The notes under the pieces were generated by a model. The model saw nothing but the letters and a program-made list of their open reading frames with translations. It had not been told where the DNA came from and ran no database searches. Shown here one piece after another: positions 23,101 through 35,100 of a stretch of DNA of 64,000 nt; within the stretch, counting starts at the first letter, position 1; each line of letters starts with the position of its first letter. The position numbers and the translations under genes were made by a program. Origin of the DNA: Limnomonas spitsbergensis (taxonomy: Eukaryota; Chlorophyta; Chlorophyceae; Chlamydomonadales); NCBI GenBank assembly GCA_037349105.1, contig JAYJMM010000105.1:3596001-3660000 (forward strand). Direction: 5' to 3'.

Positions 23101-26100
23101 ACCGACAAGGTCCTGGGGCACCTGATCGCTTGCGCGAGGGAGCTGGGCCAGGACTGCATGCTTTCCTCTCTAAGGCTTGGCGGATGTCAGCTATCCATGG
23201 GACAGACATCTTCATACGGTGCGGAAATGCTCTTCCCGGGGGATCTGACCTGAACCCTGAACCCAACACGTGGGACGGATATCCCCATGCGGGACGGAAT
23301 GCTCTTCATGGGGATGCATAGTTGCATACCCTTACCCTACATCCCTTGACCCTGAACCCAACACGTGGGACGGACTTCCCCATGTGGGACTGAATGCTCT
23401 GCCAGGGGATGCATACCCTTATCCCTTCACCCTTCATCATAAACATGGGATGGACTATCCTGTGTGGGACGGAATGTTCTACCAGGGAGATATCTGCCCT
23501 CAACCCTTAATCATTTACTCTAGACATGGGACGGAAGTCACCGTACGGTGTAGCTATTTTGAAGCTGATTTTGATTAAGGGGCCACCATTGGCAGTCAGC
23601 ACTGCGACCGCCAATGGCCCGACTGGGACCAAGCCAGGGCTGGCCTGTAGCCGGCTGCCCAAGCAGTATAGCTGGCCACACCTGGGGCCTATGGCCGGAC
23701 TGTAGCTGAACTGTTGGCTACAGTCCGGCCATAGGTACAGTCCGGCCATATTCAGGTAAAGTCAGGTGGACTATACCTGAATGGTTGCTGGGCCACCCCC
23801 AAAAACTACAATGCAGAATGCTCTGCATGGGGGGTCTGTCCTTCGCAGATTGGCCCATTTCAGCACAGCCAGCCTGACCAGCCTAGCTAGCTGTCGGCCT
23901 AGCCAGTCTAGCTAGCTGCCATGCTAGTCAAATGTCAGCCTAGCCAGCTGTCAGCCTAGTCATCTGCCAGCCAAGCCAGCTTTCAGCCTAGCCAGTTGTC
24001 AGCCTAGTCATCTGCCAACCAATCCAGCTGTCAGCCTAGCCAGCTGTCAGTCTAGTCATCTGCCAGCCAAGCCAGCTGTCAGCCTAGCCAGCTGTCAGCC
24101 TAGTCATCTGCCAGCCAAGCCAGCTTTCAGCCTAGCCAGTTGTCAGCCTAGTCATCTGCCAACCAATCCAGCTGTCAGCCTAGCCAGCTGTCAGTCTAGT
24201 CATCTGCCAGCCAAGTCAGCTGTCAGCCTAGCCAGCTGTCAGCCTAGTCATCTGCCAGCCAAGCCAGCTTTCAGCCTAGCCAGTTGTCAGCCTAGTCATC
24301 TGCCAACCAATCCAGCTGTCAGCCTAGCCAGCTGTCAGTCTAGTCATCTGCCAGCCAAGCCAGCTGCCAGCCAAGCCAGCTGTCGGCCTAGCCAGCTGCC
24401 AGTCTAGCCAGCAGTCAGTATAGCCAGGCCCTTATCGGCCTGGCCATCGCTCGTGACTTGCATTTGCTCTCTGTTCTTCCTGCCTGCCTGCCTGGCCCTG
24501 GTACCCCTTTTGTTTATCCTGTGTAAGCATTTAAAAAAATGCTTACACAGGATACTTTACATGGATGCCCCCTGAGCTGGACCCCGTCTTCGCCCGCAGC
24601 CTACTGTTAATGATTTGCACTTCCTTCTCTTTAAGCTGACTTATGTTAAGTTGTAAGGGTATTTTGACCTGGAGCCCCGGTCAGGCTGCCCTCAATTGTT
24701 GGTGCCCCCCACACCCCCCACCTTCTTTAACTTTTGTTTGATTATTCTGAACGCTATTTTGAGATCTCTCCCGGATCAAGTGCCCCCCCAGCCTGCACTC
24801 ACAACCCACTTTTATTGATGTTGACCGCCAATCTCCTCTCTTGAAACTCATAGTATTACTCTATTAATTTTCCGACATGCATGCCCGCTCAGGCGGCCCC
24901 GTCACCTTCACCCGCTGCCCCCTGTGGACCCTGTCGATGTGCATGCCCCTGGCCGGCCGGCTGCGCCTGCTGGACCTCAGCTTCAACAAGCGGCTATCTT
25001 GGGACGGTGTGACTTGGATGACCCTGCTCGCCTCGATGAGCTCTCTGGAGCACCTAGATGTCAGAGGCACAGGTGCGCGGGCCAGTTGGGCGGGCCAGGT
25101 GCGCGGCCAGGTGCGCGGGCCAGTTGGGCAGGCCAGTTGCGCGGGCCAGTTGGGCGGGCCAGTTGCGCGGGCCAGGTGCGCGTGCCAGTTGGGGGGGCCA
25201 GTTGTGCGGGCCAGTTGTGCGGGCCAGTTGGGCAGGCCAGTTGGGCAGACCAGTTGGGCAGGCCAGTTGCGCGGGCCAGTTGGGCAGGCCAGTTGCGCGG
25301 GCCTGTTGGGCGGGCCAGTTGCGCGGGCCAGTTGGGCGGGCCAGTTGCGCGGGCCAGTTGCACGGGCCAGTTGCGTGGGCCAGTTGCGCGGGCCAGTTGG
25401 GCGGGCCAGTTGGGCCGGCCAGTTGCGCGGGCCAGTTGGGCAGGCCAGTTGCGTGGGCCAGTTGCGCGGGCCAGTTGGGCGGGCCAGTTGAGCAGGCCAG
25501 TTGCGCGGGCCAGTTCGGCGGGCCAGTTGGGCGGGCCAGTTGCGCGGGCCAGTTGGGGGGGCCAGTTGCGCGGGCCAGTTGCGCGGGCCAGTTGCGCGGG
25601 CCAGTTGCGCGGGCCAGTTGGGCGGGCCAGTTGGGCGGGCCAGTTGGGGGGGCCAGTTGCGCGGGCCAGTTGCGCGGGCCAGTTGCGCGGGCCAGTTGGG
25701 CGGGCCAGTTGGGCGGGCCAGTTGCGCGGGCCAGTTGCGCGGGCCAGTTGCGCGGGCCAGTTGGGCGGGCCAGTTGCGCGGCCCAGTTGGGCGGGCCAGT
25801 TGGGCGGGCCAGTTGCGCGGGCCAGTTGCGCGGGCCAGTTGCGCGGGCCAGTTGGGCGGGCCAGTTGGGCGGGCCAGTTGCGCGGGCCAGTTGCGCGGGC
25901 CAGTTGCGCGGGCCAGTTGCGCGGGCCAGTTGCGCGGGCCAGTTGGGCGGGCCAGTTGCGCGGGCCAGTTGCGCGGGCCAGTTGGGCGGGCCAGTTGCGC
26001 GGGCCAGTTGCGCGGGCCAGTTGCGCGGGCCAGTTGCGCGGGCCAGTTGGGGGGCGGGAGGCTAGGCTCATCGTTTTGTGCACTGCATATTTGTCCAGAG

Positions 26101-29100
26101 AGCAGGGGCCGAAACGTGAGTTGCCGCCACACAAACTGGTTTGCCGACTCAAAAAAACGCTGTAAAGTGTCTGTCATGACCCGTGTGAGGAACTCAGGAT
26201 GAGGTCCCTGCAGCATCTGAATGTTAGGGGCACATGGGTGAGGGAGGGGGGGTCTGTGTCTATATTTTCCGCTCCTCTGTCTTCTCAGAAACCTGTGTGC
26301 ATGTTAGTGCGCACATCTGCCTGCTCTGAAACTTGTGTCTATGTCTTCTGCACATCTGCCTGCTCAGAAACCTGTGTGCATGTTAGTGCGCACATCTGCC
26401 TGCTCTGAAACTTGTGTCTATGTCTTCTGCACATCTGCCTGCTCAGAAACCTGTGTGTATGTTAGTGCGCACCAGGTCGGGTTAGGGGGGCTTGCCGGAT
26501 TAGGGGGGCTGCAAGGTGGCCACCACTGGAACCATGGGGAACAAACCATTACCCGTTTGCGGCTCTGCGCCCAATGGCCCAAGCAACAGGCAGGCGTCCC
26601 TGCCCCAAGCCCTGCTGGCCGGAGGGGAGGCTGTAGTGGAGGTGTAGCTCAAGCACTCATAAATAAAGAAATCAACAGTGTCAGAGACCCCTTCTAAGCA
26701 CCAGTGAGTGAGAGAGGGGGAAAAGCGAAACAGGCAGACAGGGCAGGCATGCTGTCCGCTTCTATTCCTCCATCCCCACACCACATCCTGTCCCTTGGTC
26801 CCCCGCCCAGGCATGCTGGCCAATCCTGTTCCTTTACCCTGTCCTCCCTACCCGTCCTCCAGTCCCCTGCCCAGGCATGCTGGCCGATCCTGTTCCTTAC
26901 CCTGTCCTCCCTACCCGTCCTCCAGTCCCCTGCCCAGGCATGCTGGCCAATCCTGTTCCTTACCCTGTCCTCCCTACCCTCCTCCAGTCCCCTGCCCAGG
27001 CATGCTGGCCGATCCTGTTCCTTTACCCTGTCCTCTCTACCCGTCCTCCAGTCCCCTGCCCAGGCATGCTGGCCGATCCTGTTACTTTACCCTGTCCTCC
27101 CTACCCTCCTCCAGTCCCCTGCCCAGGCATGCTGGCCGATCCTGTTCCTTACCCTGTCCTCCCTATCCATCCTCCAGTCCCCTGCCCAGGCATGCTGGCC
27201 GATCCTGTTCCTTTACCCTGTCCTCCCTACCCGTCCTCCAGTCCCCTGCCCAGGCATGCTGGCCGATCCTGTTCCTCCCTCTTCCTCCCGGTCCCCCAGC
27301 ACCCTGCTCAGGCATACTGGCCAATCCTATTCCTCCCCCCACCTTCCTGTGCCCTGGTACCCTGCTCAGCCATACTGTCCGATCCTGTTCCTCCCTCTTC
27401 ATCCCTGTGCCCCGGTACTCTGCTCAGGCTTACTGGCCAATCCTATGCTTTCCCCTCTTCTTCATATGCCCCGGTACCCTGCTCAGGCATATTGGCCGAT
27501 CCTCTTCCTCCCTGTCCCCCGGTACTCTGCACAGGCTTCACTGAATATGGCCTCAAGCAGCTTCTCACGGCTCTGCAGCACCCGGCTGTCCCTTGCCGCA
27601 ACAGGTAACATGCACCTCTCATGCCAGCTGACACCCTGGCCCAGCACTTCATTTGCCTACCAGTATTCATATATGTATCGCATTGTCTTATCTTTTACAC
27701 ACTTTGACAGCCTAAGGGGCGCCACGAGGCGCATCTCATCTGTAAGTGAAAAGATAACGAACGCGAAAAAACTGTCGTCGGCTGCCGTGCACCACCACCC
27801 TGAGCTCAAGGCATGTGAACAGCGCATGGCCAGAATATAGGGTGCAATATCCCTCAATGAGACTGCCGCCATCAATCTAGAAATCTCCCCAGGCATAGAA
27901 AGTTTCCTCGTGAACCAAGGTCGCCAGAATAGAAAGTGATGACCCACTGACAGATCTGCAGGCTCTGACTTGGGTCGTGTGGCTGGATCTGCTACCGGTA
28001 CTTGATATACAGCAAAAAGTGAAGCATAAGCGCTGAGTATCCAATCTGAGGCGAGGCACTCTGTGTTAATATATTTGTGTGCCCCCAGCTACTTTGGTAG
28101 GCCACGGGGCAGCCACCACTGGGCCCAAGGGACCCAAGCAGCAGGCACCTCGATACACCGAGCCCTCGCGGCCGTTGGCTGTAATGTAGCTAAGTGGTAG
28201 CTGAAGCGACCCATGGAATAAAACGAGTTTTCTGGAGCTGTCCTAAGACTGAGCAGCGCAGGCCTCCGGTGTCTACGGCTGGGGCGGCCTTTGGCCCTGA
28301 TTCATCTGAGGTGTGGCTGAAGCCCCTCCCCTTACCCTGTGCGGTACACAGCCTCAGGTGCCTGCGACTGGGGCGGCCTTATGCCCTGATGTAGCTGAAG
28401 TGTGGCTGAAGCCCCTCCCCTTACCCTGTGCGGTACACAGCCTCAGGTGCCTGCGACTGGGGCGGCCTTATGCCCTGATGTAGCTGAAGTGTGGCTGAAG
28501 CCCCTCCCCTTACCCTGTGCGGTACACAGCCTCAGGTGCCTGCGGCTAATGTCGCTGCCCATCGGTTTCCTTAAGTAAAAAATACATCCGGTAGGAGGAG
28601 GTATGACTGTATGAAATGACTGTATTAGATAATTAGATAAAAGAAACACCGGTAAAAGACAAAGTTGTGTGAAGTCCATTTTGTTTTAAATGGGTTCCCC
28701 GTGCGATGCATGCAGCCTACGTTGCCTGCGGCTAGGGCCACCGTTCGCCCCATCCGGCACACTGGCCTACAGCTTCGACTTCACCTATGACCTGGCGGCC
28801 GTTCTCAAAGAGGGCTTCAAGGGTCTGTGCGACCTGGAGGTTGTGGGGGGCTTGGTGGAGGACCAGCAGGAGCAGGTGTTGAAGGTGCGTGTGGCGGGCT
28901 GAGGGTTGTGGGGGTAGTAGATGGGGTTAGGAGCGGTCTGGAGGTTGTGGCGGGGCTTGGTTGTGAACCAGCTGCAGCAGGTGTAGGAGGAGTGTGTGGC
29001 GGGCTGAGGGTTGTGGGGGTAGGGCAGCCTGGAATTCACTGGGGGCTGAGTGGAGGAAAAGTGGGATCAGGAAGCCGGGAGGTGCGTGAATGGTGTGAGT

Positions 29101-32100
29101 GGCGGGCTAAGGGTTCAGGGGACAGGGCCGTCTGAAGGTTGTAGGGGGCTTGATGGAGGAACAACGGGATCAGGTGTAGGAGGTGCGGGTGGCGGGCTGA
29201 GGGTTCAGGGGACAGGCTGTCTGGAGGTTGTAGGGGGCTTGATGGAGGAACAGCGGGATCAGGTGTAGGAGGTGCATGTGGCGGGCTGAGGGTTTCAGGT
29301 AGCCTGGAGGGCGTGAGGACTTCAAGGCGCATCAGCCGCAGGAGGCGCTTCAGGTGGGCGCTTGGAGCTTGGGTCACAGGGGAGGATGCTGGCACTCTAT
29401 GACAATGGCTTTAGGATGCGGTATCGGCCAAAGCTGATTTGTTCCCGTAGTTATTAAGCCTCGCACGTGTTGCTTTGTTGCCCTTATCCTGGCACTGGTG
29501 AGGTGGTGGGTTGCTGGGGCTCGCGGCATTGGGGAGGATATTGGCACTTTCAACGGCAGCGGCATGGATGTGGCCTTGGCCCCGGCTGTCCTATACCACC
29601 CCCATGGTATCCGCAATGGCAAGGCCATGTGGCGTTGTCCCAGGCTAGGCCGTTCCCTTAGTTAATGGGCCTCTTGGGTGATGTGTGTTGCTGTGTCTAT
29701 TTCACCTGGCACGGAGGAGGGGGAGGGGGAGGGGTAAAGAGGAAGCTGTATCTCATGCGAGGGTCCTGGTGGTGTATGTGGGGGGGACGGGGCGCCTCTG
29801 GTGGCAGCGGCTAAGGAACGGATGGATGGTCGTACATGGACGTCTTCCGCATTGATTCTGTCATGAGGCAGGAGACCGCTGTGTGGATATACCCCTGGAG
29901 GTGATTCTGTGGAGCTGATGACCCTGACAGCTGCAAACGTGGCCTGAATGACAGTACGCAACGCTCAGCCTCCCTCTAGCCACCGGCCGGTTCCAGCGAC
30001 CCAGCTCTGATGGTTTGTGTTGAGGGTTGATAGCCTTGACAACCTTGAACCCAGCTCTAGAGGATCGTGTGTGATGCTTATCTCAAGTGACTGAGGCCTG
30101 GAGGCTTTTTCCCATGCCAGCATCGAGCAAGCAGGCTCTTTCCCAGGCAAGCATGGTGCAAGCAAGATCTTTCCCATGCAAACATGGTGCAAGCAAGATC
30201 TTCCCTTGCAAGCATGGCGCAAGCAAGATCTTTATCATACGCATGCATCTGTGCATGCAGGCGCTTTCACACACCAGCGTCACGCTCTCGGTGAAAGCTG
30301 GGTGCTGCAGGTTCGCGCTCCGGGACGGCCCTCAGGGCCGGGACGGCAGGTGCGCGCAAGGACTTTGCTGAGTGTGGGTTGCTTCCTGCACAGGGCGCAA
30401 CACTGTTGCGCGCTCACTGTCAGGGACCCAAATTGACCTCGCGGGGGTCCCGTCGAGGCCTACCCACCGAAGGTGGCGGGACTCGGCGGACCCCACACAC
30501 CAAAGGTCTGGAAGGAAGCTCTCAAGCGCTCAGCCGCATCCTGCCAAGGCTGTGCTCCTACAACCTCCTTTGTCCTTGTCTGAAATCTGATTTCCGTCCA
30601 TGAAACTTGCACTCAAGCATGAAATGTGAAATGCTAAGTTTGTCACCCTTTGGTACGCTAGTGCCAAGGTCTGTTTTCGCCACCCAGGCTCAAGCTTGAT
30701 CAGGAGTCATCATTTAATCACTTGACCCAACATATTGCAACCCAGGCTCGTGTTTGACCCGTACTCAAGTTGTGACGGTGTGACGGGAAAGGTTCCCAAA
30801 CCACCGCAGCGGCCGAATGCCGCAAGGGCCGAAGGCGACTCCACCTGGCAGCAGCAGCAGCTGACACCCGCTGCATGCAGCCACCTGGACCCGCTCCAGG
30901 GCAGGGGAGGAGGAGGCAGTCGCGAAGCTGCTGCTGCTGCTGCTGCTGCCGGGCGGCATGGAGAAGCGGCCCGAGGGCTGCTTAGCCATACACGACATCT
31001 GGGAGGAGGAGGTGGTGGTGGCGGAGGAGGAGGAGGAGGAGGGAGAGCACCTGGGCAGTCCTTTGAGCACCGGAATGGTGCGTCCGCAGGACATGCCAAG
31101 CGCTCGTCAGCCTCCCCTGCTGCTTGGCCGCAGTCCGATGATGACGCCTCGCCGCCGGCGGGCGGCCGCGGCGAGGCGGTAGCAAGGAAGCAGCAGCGGC
31201 CTAGAGGCGGCAGCGCGGGCCTCCTCAGGACTGCCCCAATTCGCTCCTGTCTGACTGGAGGGTCCGGAGGCAGCGGGGACTTCCGCGAGCGTGCCCCGCA
31301 CGCCAAGCAGGGGCGAGGCCTCGACGTCGCAGAACTGAAGGAGCGCCGGCGAGCCACGGGTAGCGGGAACATGCCGCTGGGGCAGCAGCGGGGGAAAAGC
31401 GCCGGCGTCATTAAGCCCGCAGGGTTCCGAAGAGGGCAGCATGTCGCTGGGATGAAGACGGACAAGGGGGCAAAGAAGGGGGGCGCACGGGGAGGAGGCG
31501 GGCGGCGACGCATCGGAGGGAGGTCGATGATTGACGACGGAGCCGCCGAGGATCGAGGGCGGGGAGGTGCGGATGTAAAAATTAGACCGCTGTTGGGGTA
31601 TTATTCCCGCTGGTTCGCACAAGCCCGCTGACTACAGCGGTGTGCATGAACCCGCGCTGTACGGCAGTGAATACACCAACCGGGCTTGAATTGAGGAAGC
31701 CTCATATTTAGCCAGAGCGTGGGCAACGGCTACCATAGACGGTATGAACAGGATACCTTACGCCTGTGCTAACAGCACCCCTTATGACCTCCATCTCTGA
31801 GGTCCTTGTTCCTGCCAAGGGGGGTATTGTGCACCTCAAGACCCTAAACCCTGAACCCTACAGTCCTTTATCCCAGGCTAGGTGCTGTACACCTCATGAC
31901 TGGATTCCTTCCAGATACCGCACTCCCCCCGCACTCAAGGCACGCACAATGAGGGGCTACCCAAAGTTGTAGTCAGCCTCAGCCGGGGGGGGGGGGGGGT
32001 GCACCTAAACACCTGAACACTGTACGCTACATTAGGTGATGTGACTGGATCCTTTCTGGTGCTGCCCCCACCCCCAAGGCGCATACGACGAGGAGCTGCC

Positions 32101-35100
32101 GGATGCTGGAGTCAGCCTCAGCTGGGATGAGGACGATGACATGTGAGCCTTGTTATGGGTGGAGGGGGAAGGAGTTAGCCTACGGTGGAGCCAGCCTCAG
32201 TGCACATGAAGGTTAAATGGTTTAACCTAACCCCAACCCCTATGGTGGAGCCAGCCTCAGTGCACATGAAGGGTTAATGGTTTAACCTAACCCCAACCCC
32301 TATGGTGGAGCCAGCCTCAGTGCACATGAAGGTTAAATGGTTTAAACCTAACCCCACCCCTATGGTGGAGCCAGCCTCTGTGCACATGAAGGTTAAATGG
32401 TTTAACCTAACCCCAACCCCTATGGTGGAGCCAGCCTCAGTGCACATGAAGGGTTAATGGTGTAACCTAACCCCAACCCCTATGGTGGAGCCAGCCTCAG
32501 TGCACATGAAGGTTAAATGGTTTAACCTAACCCCAACCCCTATGGTGGAGCCAGCCTCAGTGCACATGAAGGTTAAATGGTTTAAACCTAACCCCAACCC
32601 CTATGGTGGAGCCAGCCTCTGTGCACATGAAGGTTAAATGGCTTAACCTAACCCCAACCCCTATGGTGGAGCCAGCTTCAGTGCACATGAAGGGTTAATG
32701 GTTTAACCTAACCCCAACCCCCATGGTGGAGCCAGCCTCAGTGCACATGAAGGGTTAATGGTTTAAACCTAACCCCAACCCCTATGGTGGAGCCAGCCTC
32801 TGTGCACATGAGGGTTAAGGGTAAAAGTGTATGGTTATACCCTTACCCTCAACCCTAAGCCCTAAGATGAAGCCAGCCTCGGTTTACATGAACATTGGAA
32901 GCAGGGATTGGGGGTGGAAGAAGGAGCTGCACAGTCTATATACATGTAATGGACCTGCTACTGCTGTTCCTGGCTATGCGGGTTTCGGAGCCTTCAGCAG
33001 TTGCGCTCAGCGGCATGCTTATAGGATGTAACACAATTCTGTCCGTCAGAAGCGGGCTCTTCGTACAGCTGCGCTCTTACCTCGACTACCATGCTCAACA
33101 TGGGGCGACCGTAGCTTTCATTCTCTGTGCCTCTTCCTGCAGCCTCCCCCTCTTGGATTTTTTTGCCTTGTCATCTGCTGCCTGCCAGGTTTGAGGAACC
33201 TCATATGTAGTTGAGGTACGAATTCCCGAGGTCTGATGGAGTTTTCTTCCGTTGTCTGCTGCTTGCCAGGTCAGAGGATCTTAAGGAATATTTGTGGGTA
33301 GATATTCTTGAGGTCTTCCCCTGACGGGATTTATTTCCCCGTCATCTGCTGCCTGACAGGTCTAACGAGTACGAGAAGGACGATTTCTTGAGGTCTGACA
33401 ACAGCATTAGCGAACACACCAGCGTCAAGAAGGAGCGGGCGGAGAGGCGTCGTTTGAAGCTTAAGGGCAAGGGCAAGCGGCTGTCCATGACACACGTGGG
33501 AGGTGGCAAGGACCTTGCGGGTCAGGCTGCCAACGGCGGCAGCAGCAGCAGCAACAGCGGCGGCAGACGCAGCAGCAGCAGCAGCGGTGACGGCTCAGGC
33601 CGCTCGGGCGGCTACTACAGCAGCGAGAGGAGCAGACATAATGCCTTCGGAAGCCTTGCCGGGGAGCAACCGCTGCAGGGCCGCGGTGGCAAGGGCGAGC
33701 CCATCGAGATCGATGGAGAGCCACGTCTGCGTGTCACGGCAAGCAGCGGCAAACGCGGCGGCCGACCGTGGGAGCTCGGCAGCGGTGGCGGCAGGTTTGG
33801 CAACAAAGGGGGATTTTCGTCCGATAGCGGCACCCCGCCAGAGATCATCCAAGCAATGGACAGAGACGGCGACTCGGGAGACGGGGCGCCGCCCAGCAGC
33901 AGGCAGGCTCCCGGTAGCTCCCGCATTGAACGTCGAGCCGCTGAGATCTTCCGTGCCGGCCAGCCTGGTGTTCGTCCTGGCCTGGGCATATCGAAGCCCG
34001 TCTCTTCGGCGGCGGCAATAAACGAGAGGCTGGGCAGCGGGACTAAGAAGCAGCGGCGGACCAGTGGCCCTGCCTCCCACTCCACACGCCTTTCCGGGCC
34101 TCACGCAGAAGGAAGAAGCGGCGGAGCCCGCTCCCGCTCCCGCTCCCAGAGCCCCGCCGCTCCTTCACGCCGTCGCTCGCTGCCTGTAGGGGCACCGGAC
34201 AGCGGTTTCAGCTCCCAGCGGGATCGGCAGCGGGGCGATGGTTTCGGATCCCAGCGTGAAAGGCTGCGGGACGATGGTTTCAGCGCCCCGCGGGAAAGGC
34301 AGCGGGGCGCCGCGGCTGCTTCCGACCTGAAGCTGACTCGGGAGGTTCAGGAGCTTCAGGCCTGGCACTGGGACAATGCGGAGGCCAAGCGGACTGCAAA
34401 GCCAAGGGGGCAGTTTGAGCTGGTAAGCAGTGCATCTTTTTTCCTGACTCAACTACATGTCAGCTACAGTCCAGCCCCCGGCCTGGCAGCCTTATTTGTG
34501 ACCCGCCATGCTGCTTTGGCCACCAGTCGTTGTCCGGACCAGGTTCAGTCCCAATCGGGCCCTTCAGCGGCCGCCAGGCGGCCTGCCGTAGGTTGACTCG
34601 TAGCCGGAAAAATAAACACTGCTGGCAAGGGTCATCTGCAAGAGGGAGCGATGCCAAAGGGTCCTTATGAGCGGGTGGGGGTCTATCGGCAAGTGGGAGG
34701 CATTGCGTAGGGGTCAGTTTGAGCTGGCCAGGCCCATCTTCAAAAGGATGACAGTGCAATGACGATGCAAAGTCAAACCTTGGTGTGCTGAAGGAATAAG
34801 TCAACCCTGAACCCTGAGTGGGCTGCAGAAACAAGTAACCCTCCACTCTGAGGGGGGTTGGAGGAGCAACGTAACCCCTTACTTGTTTGAGTGGGATGCA
34901 ATATGAAGCCCTGAACCATGCGTCGACTGCTGCTTAAATGATAAAGATTTGTGACATGAAGTATGGGTGTTGCTTTTTGATCGGTAACCCTTGCCTGGGT
35001 GAGCTGTAGAGATTTCTCACCCATGGGTGGGCTGTGTAATCAAAATCCATGTCTTTCACCCTGTGGTTGCTGCTTGTTGCTGCACAGCCAGAGCCTGGTC

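Noticed and set aside
24864..26216. Open frames of 330-450 codons on both strands (PAQLARATGPRNW and RASCAGQLRGP repeats)
   Set aside because: Translation of the 15-bp minisatellite in an intron. Only 24893-25072 is a supported exon.
26199..26237. LRR micro-exon MRSLQHLNVRGT
   Set aside because: It copies the preceding exon's end, its phases fit neither side, and joining 25072 directly to 27535 restores a perfect LRR.
30300..30347. 39-bp exon candidate between GCTGCAG and CAGGTGCGC
   Set aside because: Would keep frame but does not solve the phase change between 28884 and 30746; the 44-bp candidate at 29310-29353 does.
31107..31622. Minus-strand ORFs of 170-270 codons at 30710-31622
   Set aside because: The plus frame has matching splice phases on both sides and continues the LRR gene.
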